Shown: positions 16,757 through 26,211 of the stretch, in pieces
Layout: each line of letters begins with the position of its first letter
Numbering within the stretch: the first letter of the stretch is position 1
Assembly (NCBI GenBank): GCA_910575245.1
Contig: CAJTEN010000004.1
Coordinates: 124,001-188,000 of the forward strand
Direction of reading: 5' to 3'
Length of the DNA stretch: 64,000 bases
Origin: Clostridia bacterium
Lineage (GTDB): Bacteria > Bacillota > Clostridia > Lachnospirales > Lachnospiraceae
Made by a program: the position numbers and the translations under genes
The notes under the pieces: model-generated
The model's database searches: none
The model's input: the letters and a program-made list of their open reading frames with translations, nothing else
What the model was told of the DNA's origin: nothing

Positions 16757-17617
16757 ATGAATAAGAATAATGATGTAAAATATAAGGTGTACAGATGTCT
16801 GACTGTGGCCGGGAAGTGGGTTTTGTTTGCAGTGGTGGCTTTCTTTATTCTGTTTCCGGTTTATTGGATCTTTATTTCTTCGATCACGCCGCCGGGAGAA
16901 CTTTTTAAAATGCCGATTGATTATCTGCCGGATCATCCCACCCTGGACAGCTATATCTATCTGATGGAAAATGTAGGGCTTCTGGCCAAGATCGGGAGTA
17001 CGGTTCTCATTATCGGCGTTACGCTGGTAGTGGGTACGGTCATCTGTGTGATGGGAGCTTATGCATTTGCGCGGTTCCGGTCAAAAGCAGTCAGCGCAGC
17101 GTTCGGATTTATTGTTGCTACTATGTTGATTCCGGAGGTGGTTACGGCGCGGCCTCTTTACGAGTTTATGCAGAAGGTGAAGCTGTTTGACACCTATCCG
17201 GGTTTGATTATTCTTTATATCAGTTCCGTTATTCCCTTTACCGTGCTGATTCTGCGAAACTTCGTATCAGAAATTCCGGTTTCTCTGGAAGAGGCGGCAT
17301 CGATTGACGGGGCAAATTTTGCACAGAGGCTGTTTCTGGTAGTGCTGCCGCTCATGAAACCGGCTATCGCGACAGTATGTATCATTAACTTTATCAACTG
17401 TCTGAACAATTTCTTCACACCGTTATATTACGCCAACGGGATTCAGGTGTTAAGTGTTGCTATTGTACAACTGCCGCTTCGTGATAATATGTATGGTGTA
17501 CCGTGGGATCTGGTAAGTGCCATGGGATGGATTATTCTGCTTCCCATTATTATATTTGTTGCAATATTTGAGAAGCAGATTATGGATGGCATTATGGCCG
17601 GCGGTGTAAAAGCATAG
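16757..17617 (+). CDS. ABC sugar permease, UgpE/MalG-type
   Basis: 286 aa, starting at MNKNNDVKYK with GGAGG just upstream; a longer frame would begin before the previous gene ends and has no ribosome binding site. Six predicted helices, with EAA loop EEAASIDGANFAQRLFLVVLP (about residues 180-199). It partners the preceding permease, 20 bases upstream, and is followed 16 bases later by the GH172 gene. Confidence 0.92.
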   Translation: MNKNNDVKYKVYRCLTVAGKWVLFAVVAFFILFPVYWIFISSITPPGELFKMPIDYLPDHPTLDSYIYLMENVGLLAKIGSTVLIIGVTLVVGTVICVMGAYAFARFRSKAVSAAFGFIVATMLIPEVVTARPLYEFMQKVKLFDTYPGLIILYISSVIPFTVLILRNFVSEIPVSLEEAASIDGANFAQRLFLVVLPLMKPAIATVCIINFINCLNNFFTPLYYANGIQVLSVAIVQLPLRDNMYGVPWDLVSAMGWIILLPIIIFVAIFEKQIMDGIMAGGVKA

Positions 17618-17632
17618 TAAGGAGGTAATCGT

Positions 17633-18739
17633 ATGTATCAAAGTTTTATCGGAGGCCTGGGGACACTGCCCCTGGCGAAACACGGGAAAAGCAGGTCAAT
17701 CAACTGCGAAAATCCGCATGGAGAGAAAGGGAGGGGAGGCATGGCCGAAAGTCCTCTGGGCCCTTCCAGAAAGGGAGCGCCCTGTATTCAGGGACTGGCG
17801 CCGGGAAGCGTGACAACGCTGGCGGAAATAGAGGGTTCCGGTGTCATCCAGCATATCTGGATGACGGTGACAGACCGTACAGATAAGGATTATTATGTGC
17901 TGCGGGATCTGGTGCTGCGCATGTACTGGGATGATGAAGAGACACCGTCGGTGGAGACGCCGTTGGGAGACTTCTTCTGCTGCGGCTTCGGGAGAGGCTG
18001 TACGGTGAATTCCATACCGATCGTTGTAAATCCCACTCGCGGTATGAATTGTTATTTTCCCATGCCTTTTAAGAAGGGGGCAAAGATTACGCTGGAGAAT
18101 CAGCATGAAGCAGAGGTGCCTGCGTTCTTCTATCAGGTAGACTATCTGCTGACGGATGAACTGCCGGAGGATATCGGATATTTTCACGCGCAGTGGAGAA
18201 GGGAATATATTACGGAGAAACAGAAAGATTACACGATACTGGACCAGGTTAAGGGAAAAGGCCATTATGTGGGAACTTATATGGCTTTGACGGCTCTGGA
18301 GCGTTACTGGTGGGGAGAAGGAGAAATCAAATTCTATCTGGACGGAGACGATCCCTATCCTACCATCTGCGGCACCGGAACGGAGGATTATTTTGGAGGA
18401 GCCTGGAGCTTTGCTTCACAGTGTGACGGCAGGACTGTGGAAAATACCTACTCCACACCGTTTATGGGATATCCTTATTATTCCCATCATGACGTAAGTG
18501 TCCATAATTTGTATCACAATGACGACACACTGCCGCAGAGAGGATTCTACCGCTGGCATATTATGGACCCGGTGATCTTCGAAGAGGATTTAAGAGTGAC
18601 CATTCAGCAGATCGGAACCTGCCATAAGGGAAATTTTGAGCGGCAGGATGATGTGGCGTCTGTAGCATACTGGTATCAGACGGAACCTCATAATCCGTTT
18701 GCACAGTTGATGAAGAAAGAGGACAGATGGCCCCGGTAA
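17633..18739 (+). CDS. GH172 family (DUF2961) glycosidase
   Basis: 368 aa, typical DUF2961 length, no signal peptide. Family landmarks are SGVIQHIWMTVTD near the N-terminus, LGDFFCCGFGRG and the CGTGTEDYFGGAW motif with Glu251, one of the acidic residues that map to the GH172 active site. Characterised GH172 members act on alpha-D-fructofuranosides, difructose dianhydride I or D-arabinofuranosyl chains. Translationally clustered with the ABC permeases (gap 16), it probably processes the imported sugar in the cytoplasm. The GH32 gene about 10 kb downstream makes a fructose-containing substrate attractive, but arabinofuranosides remain possible. Confidence 0.85.
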   Translation: MYQSFIGGLGTLPLAKHGKSRSINCENPHGEKGRGGMAESPLGPSRKGAPCIQGLAPGSVTTLAEIEGSGVIQHIWMTVTDRTDKDYYVLRDLVLRMYWDDEETPSVETPLGDFFCCGFGRGCTVNSIPIVVNPTRGMNCYFPMPFKKGAKITLENQHEAEVPAFFYQVDYLLTDELPEDIGYFHAQWRREYITEKQKDYTILDQVKGKGHYVGTYMALTALERYWWGEGEIKFYLDGDDPYPTICGTGTEDYFGGAWSFASQCDGRTVENTYSTPFMGYPYYSHHDVSVHNLYHNDDTLPQRGFYRWHIMDPVIFEEDLRVTIQQIGTCHKGNFERQDDVASVAYWYQTEPHNPFAQLMKKEDRWPR

Positions 18740-18804
18740 AACGGGGCTCTGCTCTGCTGGCCGGGATGACGTCCATAGAAAGCCCGAATATTGGGAGATG
18801 ACAG

Positions 18805-20088
18805 ATGATGAGAAGGTGTACAGGAAATCATAGAAAGGTATATTGCATATTGGGAATATGTGTTGCGGCGTTTCTGGGGATAAGCGGCTGTTCTGAGGAG
18901 CAAAACCGGCAGCAGGAGGCGGAAGGGGCGGAGGAAAATCTGTGGGACGATGAGATCACAATCATGCACGTGGACGCAGATGATGCAAATTTCAGGGCAT
19001 ATATTGATGAAGTACAGGAGCGGCTGCAGATGAAAATAAATATTCTGCCATACCCTGTCAATGCCGATTCCCGTCATGCCAAAGTATCTTTTCTTCTGGC
19101 AGGCGGGGATTCTTCAGTCGATATTTTTGCGGTTAACGATGAAATGATTAACGCATTTAAGAATGAAGGATATCTGGAACCACTGCAGGGGGATGTCATG
19201 GATGTGGAGACGATTCAGGCGTTTGAGCAGGAGTATTTAAGGGAATCTGTTATGGTTGGAGATCAGGTTTATTCTGCTCCTTATGTGCTGGACGTCCTGG
19301 CTCTCTGGGTTAATGAGGAGTGGCTGAAGGAAGCAGGGCTTACTCAGATAAAAACAGAGGAAGATTTCTATCAGTTTCTTTCCTATGATTGGGGAGAGGG
19401 ACGATATGCCTATGGCGGTGCCTGGGAAAAAACATATGTTTATAATGAACTTGGAGAATTTATCAACCTTTTTGGAGGAGATTATTATGATTGGGGAAAT
19501 GAGAAAACCAGAGAGGCCGTTAAGTTTTTTAAAGAGTGCGTTGAATATGGCTATACGCCGAAAGAACAAATGATAGACCAGCACGAGCAGATGAATCAGA
19601 AATTTATAGATGGAAAATACGGGATGGTATGTATGTACAGCGGCAGTATAAAGACTTATGTCAGTGCAGGCATGTATGGAATGGACAAGATTCATATGAC
19701 ACTGTTGCCGGATTTAGGTGGTAACAATGTTACTTATATCGGAACCTGGCAGTATGCGCTTAATAAGGCGTCTGAGAATAAAGAGGCAGCGAAACGCTTT
19801 ATCAGCTACGCAGTCAGCGAAGAAGGAAACAGACTTTACGCGGAAATGGTGAATACAATTCCGGCCAGAAGCGATCTGCTGACGGAAGATTTGGATATTA
19901 CCGGGTATGAAGAACTGCGGGACTTCCTGAAATCGGTGGATGTGCAGGCCCGCCCGATTCCTTCCAATTCCATGGAATATCTGGAAACGGTGGGGGAATT
20001 GTTTCAGAAATATATATTGGGGGAATTAGATCTGGATTGTTATTGTGAGAAGATGCAGGAACTAGTGGATAAGAATATTAACAGTTAG
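18805..20088 (+). CDS. Second ABC sugar-binding lipoprotein, paralogue of the 14442 gene
   Basis: 427 aa. Lipobox GISGC (Cys about residue 29), then a family 1 SBP fold. Aligned stretches match the protein at 14442: YAYGGAWEKTYVYNE against YGYGGSWEKTYVFNE, EFINLFGGDYYDW against QFVNMFGGDYLDW, and GKYGMVCM against GKYGSLFM. Two binding proteins may share one permease pair with different affinity or ligand, or this one may feed the YesM kinase at 12331. It is the last gene of the operon. Confidence 0.9.
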   Translation: MMRRCTGNHRKVYCILGICVAAFLGISGCSEEQNRQQEAEGAEENLWDDEITIMHVDADDANFRAYIDEVQERLQMKINILPYPVNADSRHAKVSFLLAGGDSSVDIFAVNDEMINAFKNEGYLEPLQGDVMDVETIQAFEQEYLRESVMVGDQVYSAPYVLDVLALWVNEEWLKEAGLTQIKTEEDFYQFLSYDWGEGRYAYGGAWEKTYVYNELGEFINLFGGDYYDWGNEKTREAVKFFKECVEYGYTPKEQMIDQHEQMNQKFIDGKYGMVCMYSGSIKTYVSAGMYGMDKIHMTLLPDLGGNNVTYIGTWQYALNKASENKEAAKRFISYAVSEEGNRLYAEMVNTIPARSDLLTEDLDITGYEELRDFLKSVDVQARPIPSNSMEYLETVGELFQKYILGELDLDCYCEKMQELVDKNINS

Positions 20089-20244
20089 GTACGGGGATGT
20101 GCTGCAGGAGGTATATCTTACGGCTTGCCAGAAGTTTTATATCACATTTAAATCCAGATCCCCTTCCTCCCGGCAATCTCCAGAGTATTTATTGCGCTGA
20201 CCGTGCCAGAGAATAAATTCATCCTAAAGGAATTTACTTTACAG

Positions 20245-21267
20245 TTACAGGGAATTACCATTTCCCTGTTCCGCGGTAGTTCCGCCACAGGCATAGCTGA
20301 CAGGCAGACAGACGAGAGAGGGCTTCTCGGGCATATTTTCCTCCAGCAGAAGGCTGACACACATCCTTGCGATTTCTTCTACTGGCTGTACAATTGTGGA
20401 GCATACATACTCTTTGTCCCCGAAGAAACGGATACCGTCGAACCCGATCAGCTGTACATCCTTCGGGATCTGCAGTCCCAGCCGGTGAAGTATCTTCAGT
20501 ATGAAATAGGCCAGACCGTCGGTCACGCAGAAAATACCGTCAAAGGCCAGCCGGCCGTCAATCATATGTTCTTCGAGAAACTTCTCAAATTCTTCATAGG
20601 GTTCATCATCGTTCATAATCTTCATCTCATAATGCAGGCCCCGGGCCAGGCAACCGTTCTCAAATCCGGCTTTCCGTTTGTTTGGTTCGTTGTCTATGGA
20701 GGAGCCTTTACGCAGGAAAGCGATGTTACGGCAGCCCAGATCGGCCAGTTTCTCGGCTGCAAGCTGTCCACCGGCGAAGTTATCGCTGGACACGCAGGGA
20801 ATGCCGGGACCCATACAGCGGTCGATGGATATGAAAGGTATATTTTCCCTGACACTCAAGTCGGGATTGTAGGTAAGGCCGATAATGCCGTCCACTTTGT
20901 TCTGCTGTGCCATGGAGATGTATTCCTGCTCCATGGCAGAATCATAGTCGGTAGAACAGAGGAGCATTCTGTAATTACGTTTCAACAGCGCAAGATTGAT
21001 ATGGTAGGTGAGAGAGGCATAGTATGGCTCCTTGGTATTGGGAATCAGAAGAACCACGGTGTTTGTTTTGTTTGTGCGGAGACTCTGGGCATAACTGTTC
21101 ACCTGATAGTCCAGTTTCCGGATAGCGTCTTCCACCCGAATCTTGTAAGAGTCGCCTACGGGGAGTCCGTTGACAACTCTGGAAACCGTGCCAAGGGCGA
21201 CACCGGCTTCCTTTGCCACATCTTTCATGGTAACGCCGGATGTTTCTTTCTTCATGTTGCTTCCCAT
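20245..21267 (-). CDS. LacI-family transcriptional regulator
   Basis: 340 aa. Helix-turn-helix TMKDVAKEAGVALGTVSRVVNG near the N-terminus, hinge, then a periplasmic-binding-like effector domain (DGIIGLTYNPDLS, CVSSDNFAGGQLAA, QLIGFDGIRFFGD). The start is taken at ATG 21267 (MGSNMKKETSG); an ATG 12 bases later is equally possible, as neither has a strong ribosome binding site. It is a close paralogue of the disrupted LacI pseudogene at 57164-58304. It is last in a minus-strand cluster with YesL and another LacI, and is convergent with the GH172 operon. Confidence 0.9.
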   Translation of the reverse strand: MGSNMKKETSGVTMKDVAKEAGVALGTVSRVVNGLPVGDSYKIRVEDAIRKLDYQVNSYAQSLRTNKTNTVVLLIPNTKEPYYASLTYHINLALLKRNYRMLLCSTDYDSAMEQEYISMAQQNKVDGIIGLTYNPDLSVRENIPFISIDRCMGPGIPCVSSDNFAGGQLAAEKLADLGCRNIAFLRKGSSIDNEPNKRKAGFENGCLARGLHYEMKIMNDDEPYEEFEKFLEEHMIDGRLAFDGIFCVTDGLAYFILKILHRLGLQIPKDVQLIGFDGIRFFGDKEYVCSTIVQPVEEIARMCVSLLLEENMPEKPSLVCLPVSYACGGTTAEQGNGNSL

Positions 21268-21309
21268 GCCTTTCGTATAACTTATTTTATGAATCATAAC
21301 AGCCAATCT

Positions 21310-22056
21310 TTATTTTTCGGCAAACAGATACTGCAGGTACTTAAGGGCAGTATCCACACGCGGAGAATTAGCGACAATACCCAGATAGACCGGTTCCCCG
21401 AATCCTGCCTGTCCGATCAGGCTTGTGCGGGACAGATCGATTCCGTAGAAAGCTTCTTTAGTCTCTGCTCTGTAGGCGAGAGAAGGATCAAACAGCATAT
21501 CCATGGAATTATCTTCCAGAATAACAATATTTCCCACCAGGTCAGATGACAAAAGCTCATACAGCCCGGGATTTTCACTGCGCAGCAATTCTTCCAGGTC
21601 ATATAAGTATCCGCTCTGCGAGAAGGCGTCGAAAGCCTCCCGGTTCATCAGAACCACGTCCATCAGTTCCCCGTCAATGGCTGCCTGGATCTTCATGCGG
21701 GACGCATAAGTGTATTGGTGGTATTCGTTCCTCTCGTCATCCGTCAGGTAAAGCCCTGTATACAGTTCCGGTTTGTTTTCGGAAGAATCCAGCTTCAGGT
21801 AGTCCAGGAAATCTCTGCCAAGTCCTCTGGTCAGGTCTTCTCCGGCGGATACATTGACGAGAGCCGTATACAATATGGTGTCTTTGTGCGTAAGCCGTCC
21901 GTAGATCACATAGCCGATAATATACAGGACAATACAGAGAAGCGTAAGCGGCAGTTTGTAGTAATCCCAGATATACTGCAGCTTCTTCCCGCCATGCAGG
22001 CTGTGCAGATTTTCGTCTCGGATGAGTGCAGATAATTTGAGCGGAGCATGTTTCAT
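21310..22056 (-). CDS. Single-pass membrane protein with extracytoplasmic domain, YesL partner
   Basis: 248 aa. A cytoplasmic N-terminus (about 1-30), one membrane helix (LPLTLLCIVLYIIGYVIYG, about residues 35-53) and an outer domain. Its segments MDVVLMNREAFDAFSQSGYLYDLEELL and PRVDTALKYLQYLF recall the closing parts of solute-binding proteins. I do not know a named family. The start overlaps the stop of the YesL gene (22053-22056), so the two are translationally coupled. An inference is a tethered accessory or sensor for the sugar transporters nearby. Confidence 0.75.
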   Translation of the reverse strand: MKHAPLKLSALIRDENLHSLHGGKKLQYIWDYYKLPLTLLCIVLYIIGYVIYGRLTHKDTILYTALVNVSAGEDLTRGLGRDFLDYLKLDSSENKPELYTGLYLTDDERNEYHQYTYASRMKIQAAIDGELMDVVLMNREAFDAFSQSGYLYDLEELLRSENPGLYELLSSDLVGNIVILEDNSMDMLFDPSLAYRAETKEAFYGIDLSRTSLIGQAGFGEPVYLGIVANSPRVDTALKYLQYLFAEK

Positions 22057-22856
22057 AGGTGACCTCCGTGTGATGTTATCGTCATCCTGTCCGGAGTTTC
22101 TATTGACGTGTTATCTGCTTTTAAGCTGTCTGTCAGCAGGCTTTCTGTTCCTGCCGGTAAGCCTTCCGGCCCGAAACTTTCAGCTCCGTGTCTGCCCGAT
22201 TCTGTGTAGGCAGTACTTTCGGATTCTGTATCGGGAATCTCTTCCGCCTTCTCTTGGCACATCAGCAGAATATTGGAAAGCAGACAGGAGCACAGCAGTG
22301 CGCACAGCCCCTCTCCGAAAATAATGGCCGGGGTGAAAATATTAATTACGACAAAGGCCATAACGAAATAAATAACAGCCATGAGAGCGGTGCACAGGAG
22401 GAAACGCATGCCGATCATGATGGAATTTTTGAACATTGCCAGGGTTGTGTTGTGGAATCTGGCGAGCAGCGGGAAGATGTACATCAGCACGATGGCGTAA
22501 GCGACGAGCGCAACGATAAATACTGCCGTTCCGATTGTCCAGAATGCATTTTCAAACCGCATATGATAGAATACATAGCCGTCAAATGCCAGGGCGATTC
22601 CAAGAGCCAGGAGGATCAGCCAGATCTTGGTAGCCTGTCTGAAATTTTCCTTAAATGAGTGAAAGAAGGCCTGGGTCAGGCGGCCCTCTTCGTTCCTCGC
22701 TACCTTTAATGTCACATAGAAAAGCGCAGTGGTGGAAGCACCCGCCGTAACGATGGGCAGACAGCAGATGAACCATAGAATATTCAGGTAGGCGCTGTAG
22801 GTTATCTTGGTCAGAAACGACATAAGCGGCCCCTCGGGGCTTAACAGGTTGCGCAT
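22053..22856 (-). CDS. YesL family (DUF624) membrane protein
   Basis: 267 aa with about five membrane helices. DUF624 features include the N-terminal LTKITYSAYLNILWFICCLPIVTAG and PASTTALFYV-like segment (ASTTALFYVTLKV). The Ser/Glu-rich C-terminal tail (about 215-267) is probably disordered. AAGGAGG precedes ATG 22856. YesL proteins are always found with ABC sugar importers and YesM/YesN regulators; their biochemical role is unknown. It lies 19 bases downstream of a LacI gene on the same strand. Confidence 0.88.
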   Translation of the reverse strand: MRNLLSPEGPLMSFLTKITYSAYLNILWFICCLPIVTAGASTTALFYVTLKVARNEEGRLTQAFFHSFKENFRQATKIWLILLALGIALAFDGYVFYHMRFENAFWTIGTAVFIVALVAYAIVLMYIFPLLARFHNTTLAMFKNSIMIGMRFLLCTALMAVIYFVMAFVVINIFTPAIIFGEGLCALLCSCLLSNILLMCQEKAEEIPDTESESTAYTESGRHGAESFGPEGLPAGTESLLTDSLKADNTSIETPDRMTITSHGGHL

Positions 22857-22875
22857 AGTGGTAGTCCTCCTTGGT

Positions 22876-23946
22876 CTAATCCTCCGTTGATTCCCTGTAG
22901 ATCAGGCTTGTTTCCGTGTGGATCGTGCGGAAATTCAGGGCTGGTTCCTTGATCCTGGACATCAGCAGATGGACTGCGGAAAATCCCATGATCTGACTGT
23001 GGATGTGAATCGTGGTGAGAGTGGGCAACATGACCCTGGATTCCGGGGAGTCATCGAAGCCGCACAGACAGACATCCTTGGGAACGGAAATTCCCAGCTT
23101 TTTAAATACCTGCAGGGTGTCTATGGCAATAAAATCATTGGCGCAGATAAACACATCCGGCAGTGTATTCAGCTTCCGGAACTGTTCCGTCAAATATTCC
23201 TGATACGCAGAACTTTCAAATTTCCTGTCGCCGGGAGCATTGCCAGTGATACAGAATTCTTCCGGGCAGGACAGGCCGGACAGATACATGGCGTTCCGAT
23301 ACCCCAGAAACCGCTCGAAGAAAGACTGGCAATGGGTAATGTCTCCGATAAAACCGATCTTCTTTTTCTTCCTCTGTACCATCTCCCGGACGAAGCATTG
23401 AATATTGGACTGGTTATCCATGATAAGAAGGTCGGCCTTAAGTGGCGGCTCCAGACCGGATACAGGCGCGTCTACGAAGAGAAGGGGAGTGTTCTGCGCA
23501 CAGAGCATGGAACAATATGCCCTGTCAAACATTTCGATGCAGATGATCCCGGCAGTTCTTTCCTTATTAAAAGAGGCGGGCATCAAACGGTTTGTTATCT
23601 CATGCTCCTGAAGCCGGTGCATGGTGAAACTGTAGCCCAGCACGGAGAGTTCCCTTTGGAACTTATCCAGCATGGTAGAGGCAAAATGTGAATTTCCGAT
23701 GAAATTGGAAGTAAACAAGGCTATTTCCATTTTATCTGTTCCAGGCTGGAAAGCTTCCTCCGGTTTCTCAAAGTGAGAGATATTCACATAGGAAAACTGT
23801 TTATATCCCATCTCCACAGCTTTCTTTAAAACCTTCTGCCTGGTTGTTTCGGCAAGGAGACCGGTGTTGTTGATTGCTTTGGAGACTGTATTGCGGGAAA
23901 GGCCGAGTTCGTCGGCTATATCCTGAATGGTAATCCGTTCCGCCAT
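22876..23946 (-). CDS. LacI-family transcriptional regulator, divergent from the LplBC operon
   Basis: 356 aa. Helix-turn-helix ITIQDIADELGLSRNTVSKAIN at residues about 5-26, then an effector-binding domain (IICIEMFDRAY, FVDAPVSG, KKIGFIGDI, CGFDDSPESRVMLP). It is divergent from the permease gene at 24322. Four copies of TTGTGCA lie in the 345-base gap (24016-24022, 24074-24080, 24140-24146, 24225-24231), which are candidate operators. First gene of a four-gene minus-strand cluster. Confidence 0.9.
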   Translation of the reverse strand: MAERITIQDIADELGLSRNTVSKAINNTGLLAETTRQKVLKKAVEMGYKQFSYVNISHFEKPEEAFQPGTDKMEIALFTSNFIGNSHFASTMLDKFQRELSVLGYSFTMHRLQEHEITNRLMPASFNKERTAGIICIEMFDRAYCSMLCAQNTPLLFVDAPVSGLEPPLKADLLIMDNQSNIQCFVREMVQRKKKKIGFIGDITHCQSFFERFLGYRNAMYLSGLSCPEEFCITGNAPGDRKFESSAYQEYLTEQFRKLNTLPDVFICANDFIAIDTLQVFKKLGISVPKDVCLCGFDDSPESRVMLPTLTTIHIHSQIMGFSAVHLLMSRIKEPALNFRTIHTETSLIYRESTED

Positions 23947-24015
23947 AATAGATCACTTCCTTTATACAGAATCAAATAATACTTTACAAATAAATTTTCA
24001 GTAATTTTATTATAA

Positions 24016-24231
24016 TGCACAAGTTAAAATGTGTCAAATGTAAAATATCTAAAATTGAACAAATTGTCAAAACTTGTGCAAAATTTGAGTTTATTATGGG
24101 CATGATTTCTTTCAAACGTAAAATATATTTGGAAAAATATTGTGCAAATAACATATTTTGGGTTGACTTTATGTAAAAATGCTGATATGCTGTTAATACA
24201 AAATCAAAACCGAATTTTTACAAATGCACAA
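24016..24231. promoter_or_regulatory. Four TTGTGCA copies in the divergent intergenic region
   Basis: TTGTGCA occurs at 24074-24080 and 24140-24146, and as TGCACAA at 24016-24022 and 24225-24231. The gap between the LacI gene and the LplB gene is strongly AT-rich, so repeated GTGCA cores stand out. They flank the plus-strand promoter and are likely sites for the divergent LacI protein or another regulator. Confidence 0.4.
24163..24191 (+). promoter_or_regulatory. Promoter of the LplB/LplC/SBP operon
   Basis: -35 TTGACT (24163-24168), 17 base spacer, -10 TATGCT (24186-24191). The last TTGTGCA copy lies about 30 bases downstream, where a bound repressor would block elongation. Confidence 0.6.
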
Positions 24232-24321
24232 TTGCAATTCCGATGTAAACGTGTGGAGGGGTAGAAGGTGTGAAAATGTAAAAAAAGCGGAATGATGAAA
24301 AAAGAAAGGAGAGAAAGAGTA

Positions 24322-25248
24322 ATGAGCACAAGTACTAAAAACAAAGACGCAGGATTGCACAATTCGCTGGTCTATATCTTACAGCACTGGCAATTGTATG
24401 TGTTTTTCCTGTTGCCGGCCCTGGCGCTGACGATCATTTTCAGGTACATTCCCATGGGCGGCATCCTGATTGCTTTCGAAAGGTATAACCCCATCCGGGG
24501 TATCCTGGGAAGCGAGTGGGTGGGATTCAAACACTTTACGCGTTTCCTGTCCTCCCCGGACTTCCTGAGCTATCTGGGCAACACATTGAAACTGAGCGTC
24601 TTCGGTATGCTGTGGGGTTTTCCCGTTCCGATCCTGCTGGCATTCCTGCTGAACCGGATTGAGAGTAAAGGCATCAAGAAGAAAATACAGCTTTGCCTTT
24701 ACATGCCGAACTTCATCTCAGTTATCGTACTTTGCGGTATCGTCCGTATTTTCCTGTCGGTTACAGGTCCTGTCAACCTGCTTCTCGGCACACAGATCAA
24801 CTTCATGACCATGCCGCAGGCGTTCCGTACGATTTACATAGCCAGCGGCATCTGGCAGGGCGCAGGGTGGGGTTCCATCATTTATACTGCGGCGCTGTCG
24901 AACGCGAGTACGGAGCTGAAGGAAGCGGCGGTCATTGACGGAGCGAATATCTTCCAGCAGATCAAGGCGGTTGAATGGCCGGCGATCAAGGCTACCGTAA
25001 TCATCCAGTTCATTATGCAGGCAGGTAACATCATGAGTATCGGATTCGAGAAGGCATACGCCCTGCAGACCGACCTGAATATGGCTTCTTCGGAGATCAT
25101 CGCGACCTACGTGTACAAGAAAGGTCTTCTGGACGGTGATTATAGTTTCTCGACTGCGGTAGGTTTGTTTAACACGGTGATTAACGTGATTCTTCTGGTT
25201 GCGGTCAACAAGATCGTCGCGAAGATGAATGACGGCCAGGGACTGTAA
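24322..25248 (+). CDS. ABC sugar permease, LplB-type
   Basis: 308 aa from ATG 24322 (MSTSTKNKD), preceded by AAAGGAGAGAAAGAGTA; an upstream ATG pair has no ribosome binding site. Six membrane helices and EAA loop KEAAVIDGANIFQQIKAVEWP. The LplB signatures FRYIPMGGILIAFERYNP and GSEWVGFKHFTRF are present. With the next two genes it forms a LplABC-type importer for large or complex oligosaccharides. Confidence 0.92.
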   Translation: MSTSTKNKDAGLHNSLVYILQHWQLYVFFLLPALALTIIFRYIPMGGILIAFERYNPIRGILGSEWVGFKHFTRFLSSPDFLSYLGNTLKLSVFGMLWGFPVPILLAFLLNRIESKGIKKKIQLCLYMPNFISVIVLCGIVRIFLSVTGPVNLLLGTQINFMTMPQAFRTIYIASGIWQGAGWGSIIYTAALSNASTELKEAAVIDGANIFQQIKAVEWPAIKATVIIQFIMQAGNIMSIGFEKAYALQTDLNMASSEIIATYVYKKGLLDGDYSFSTAVGLFNTVINVILLVAVNKIVAKMNDGQGL

Positions 25249-25262
25249 AGGAGGAGAGCAAG

Positions 25263-26162
25263 ATGAAAAAGAAAAGTAGATTTGCCAGATATTCCTTCCA
25301 GGACAAGGCGCTTTTGATGATAGGTTATATCCTGCTGGGACTGTTTGTAGTCGCGATCATTATCCCGATGGCCTATATTATCGTGGCGTCCTTCATTGAT
25401 CCTGTTACCCTGCAGAACAAGGGAATTACGTTTGATTTCAGTAAATGGACGCTGACGGCATATGAGCGGGTTCTGTCTAACACACAGATCTGGATCGGTT
25501 TCAAGAATGCGGTCATCTATTCCGTTGTGTTTACTGTGGTTTCCGTCCTGATCACTATGCTTGCGGCTTACCCTATGTCCAGGGCGGATTTTAGGGGGAG
25601 AAAATTTTTCAACGTTATTTTCGTGATCACCATGTTCTTCGGCGGCGGCCTGATCCCGACTTATTTGCTGATCAGCAACCTGAATCTGCTGGACAGCATG
25701 TGGGCTCTTATCTTGCCGGGAGCTTTCAGTGTCTGGAACATGATCATTGCCAGAACTTATTATCAGGGAATTCCGGGCGAGTTGAGAGAGGCGGCTGACG
25801 TGGACGGCGCCAACGAGATGGTATTCTTCTTCAGGATCCTGCTGCCGGTATGTACGCCGATCATCGCGACTCTGTCGCTGTGGCAGTTTGTAGGTATGTG
25901 GAACAGCTACTTCGACGCCATGATCTACCTGAATGATTCGGCGAAGCAGCCCTTACAGCTTGTGCTTCGTTCCATCCTGATCCAGAACCAGCCGGAGTCC
26001 GGAATGATCTCGGATATGCAGAGTACGGCGGAGCGGGCACAGCTGGCGGAGCTTTTGAAGTACGCGACCATTATTATATCCAGTCTGCCGCTGCTTGTTA
26101 TGTATCCTTTCTTCCAGAAATATTTTGACAGCGGCGTCATGGCAGGTTCCGTAAAGGGTTAA
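25263..26162 (+). CDS. ABC sugar permease, LplC/YtcP-type
   Basis: 299 aa, six membrane helices, EAA loop REAADVDGANEMVFFFRILLP and C-terminal FQKYFDSGVMAGSVKG, the standard LplC ending. AGGAGAGC precedes ATG 25263, 14 bases after the LplB stop. It partners the preceding permease. Confidence 0.93.
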   Translation: MKKKSRFARYSFQDKALLMIGYILLGLFVVAIIIPMAYIIVASFIDPVTLQNKGITFDFSKWTLTAYERVLSNTQIWIGFKNAVIYSVVFTVVSVLITMLAAYPMSRADFRGRKFFNVIFVITMFFGGGLIPTYLLISNLNLLDSMWALILPGAFSVWNMIIARTYYQGIPGELREAADVDGANEMVFFFRILLPVCTPIIATLSLWQFVGMWNSYFDAMIYLNDSAKQPLQLVLRSILIQNQPESGMISDMQSTAERAQLAELLKYATIIISSLPLLVMYPFFQKYFDSGVMAGSVKG

Positions 26163-26211
26163 GGCGAAGAACAGTAAACAGCAGTATATCATAAAGCAAA
26201 GGAGAGGAAAT

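Noticed and set aside
20200..21549. Long plus-strand frame opposite the LacI gene
   Set aside because: It is the complement of a clear LacI regulator and the membrane protein gene; the translation has no family features.
24000..24320. Possible CRISPR-like repeat in the AT-rich divergent region
   Set aside because: The repeated TTGTGCA units are 7 bases, irregularly spaced and partly inverted; they fit operators, not a CRISPR array.
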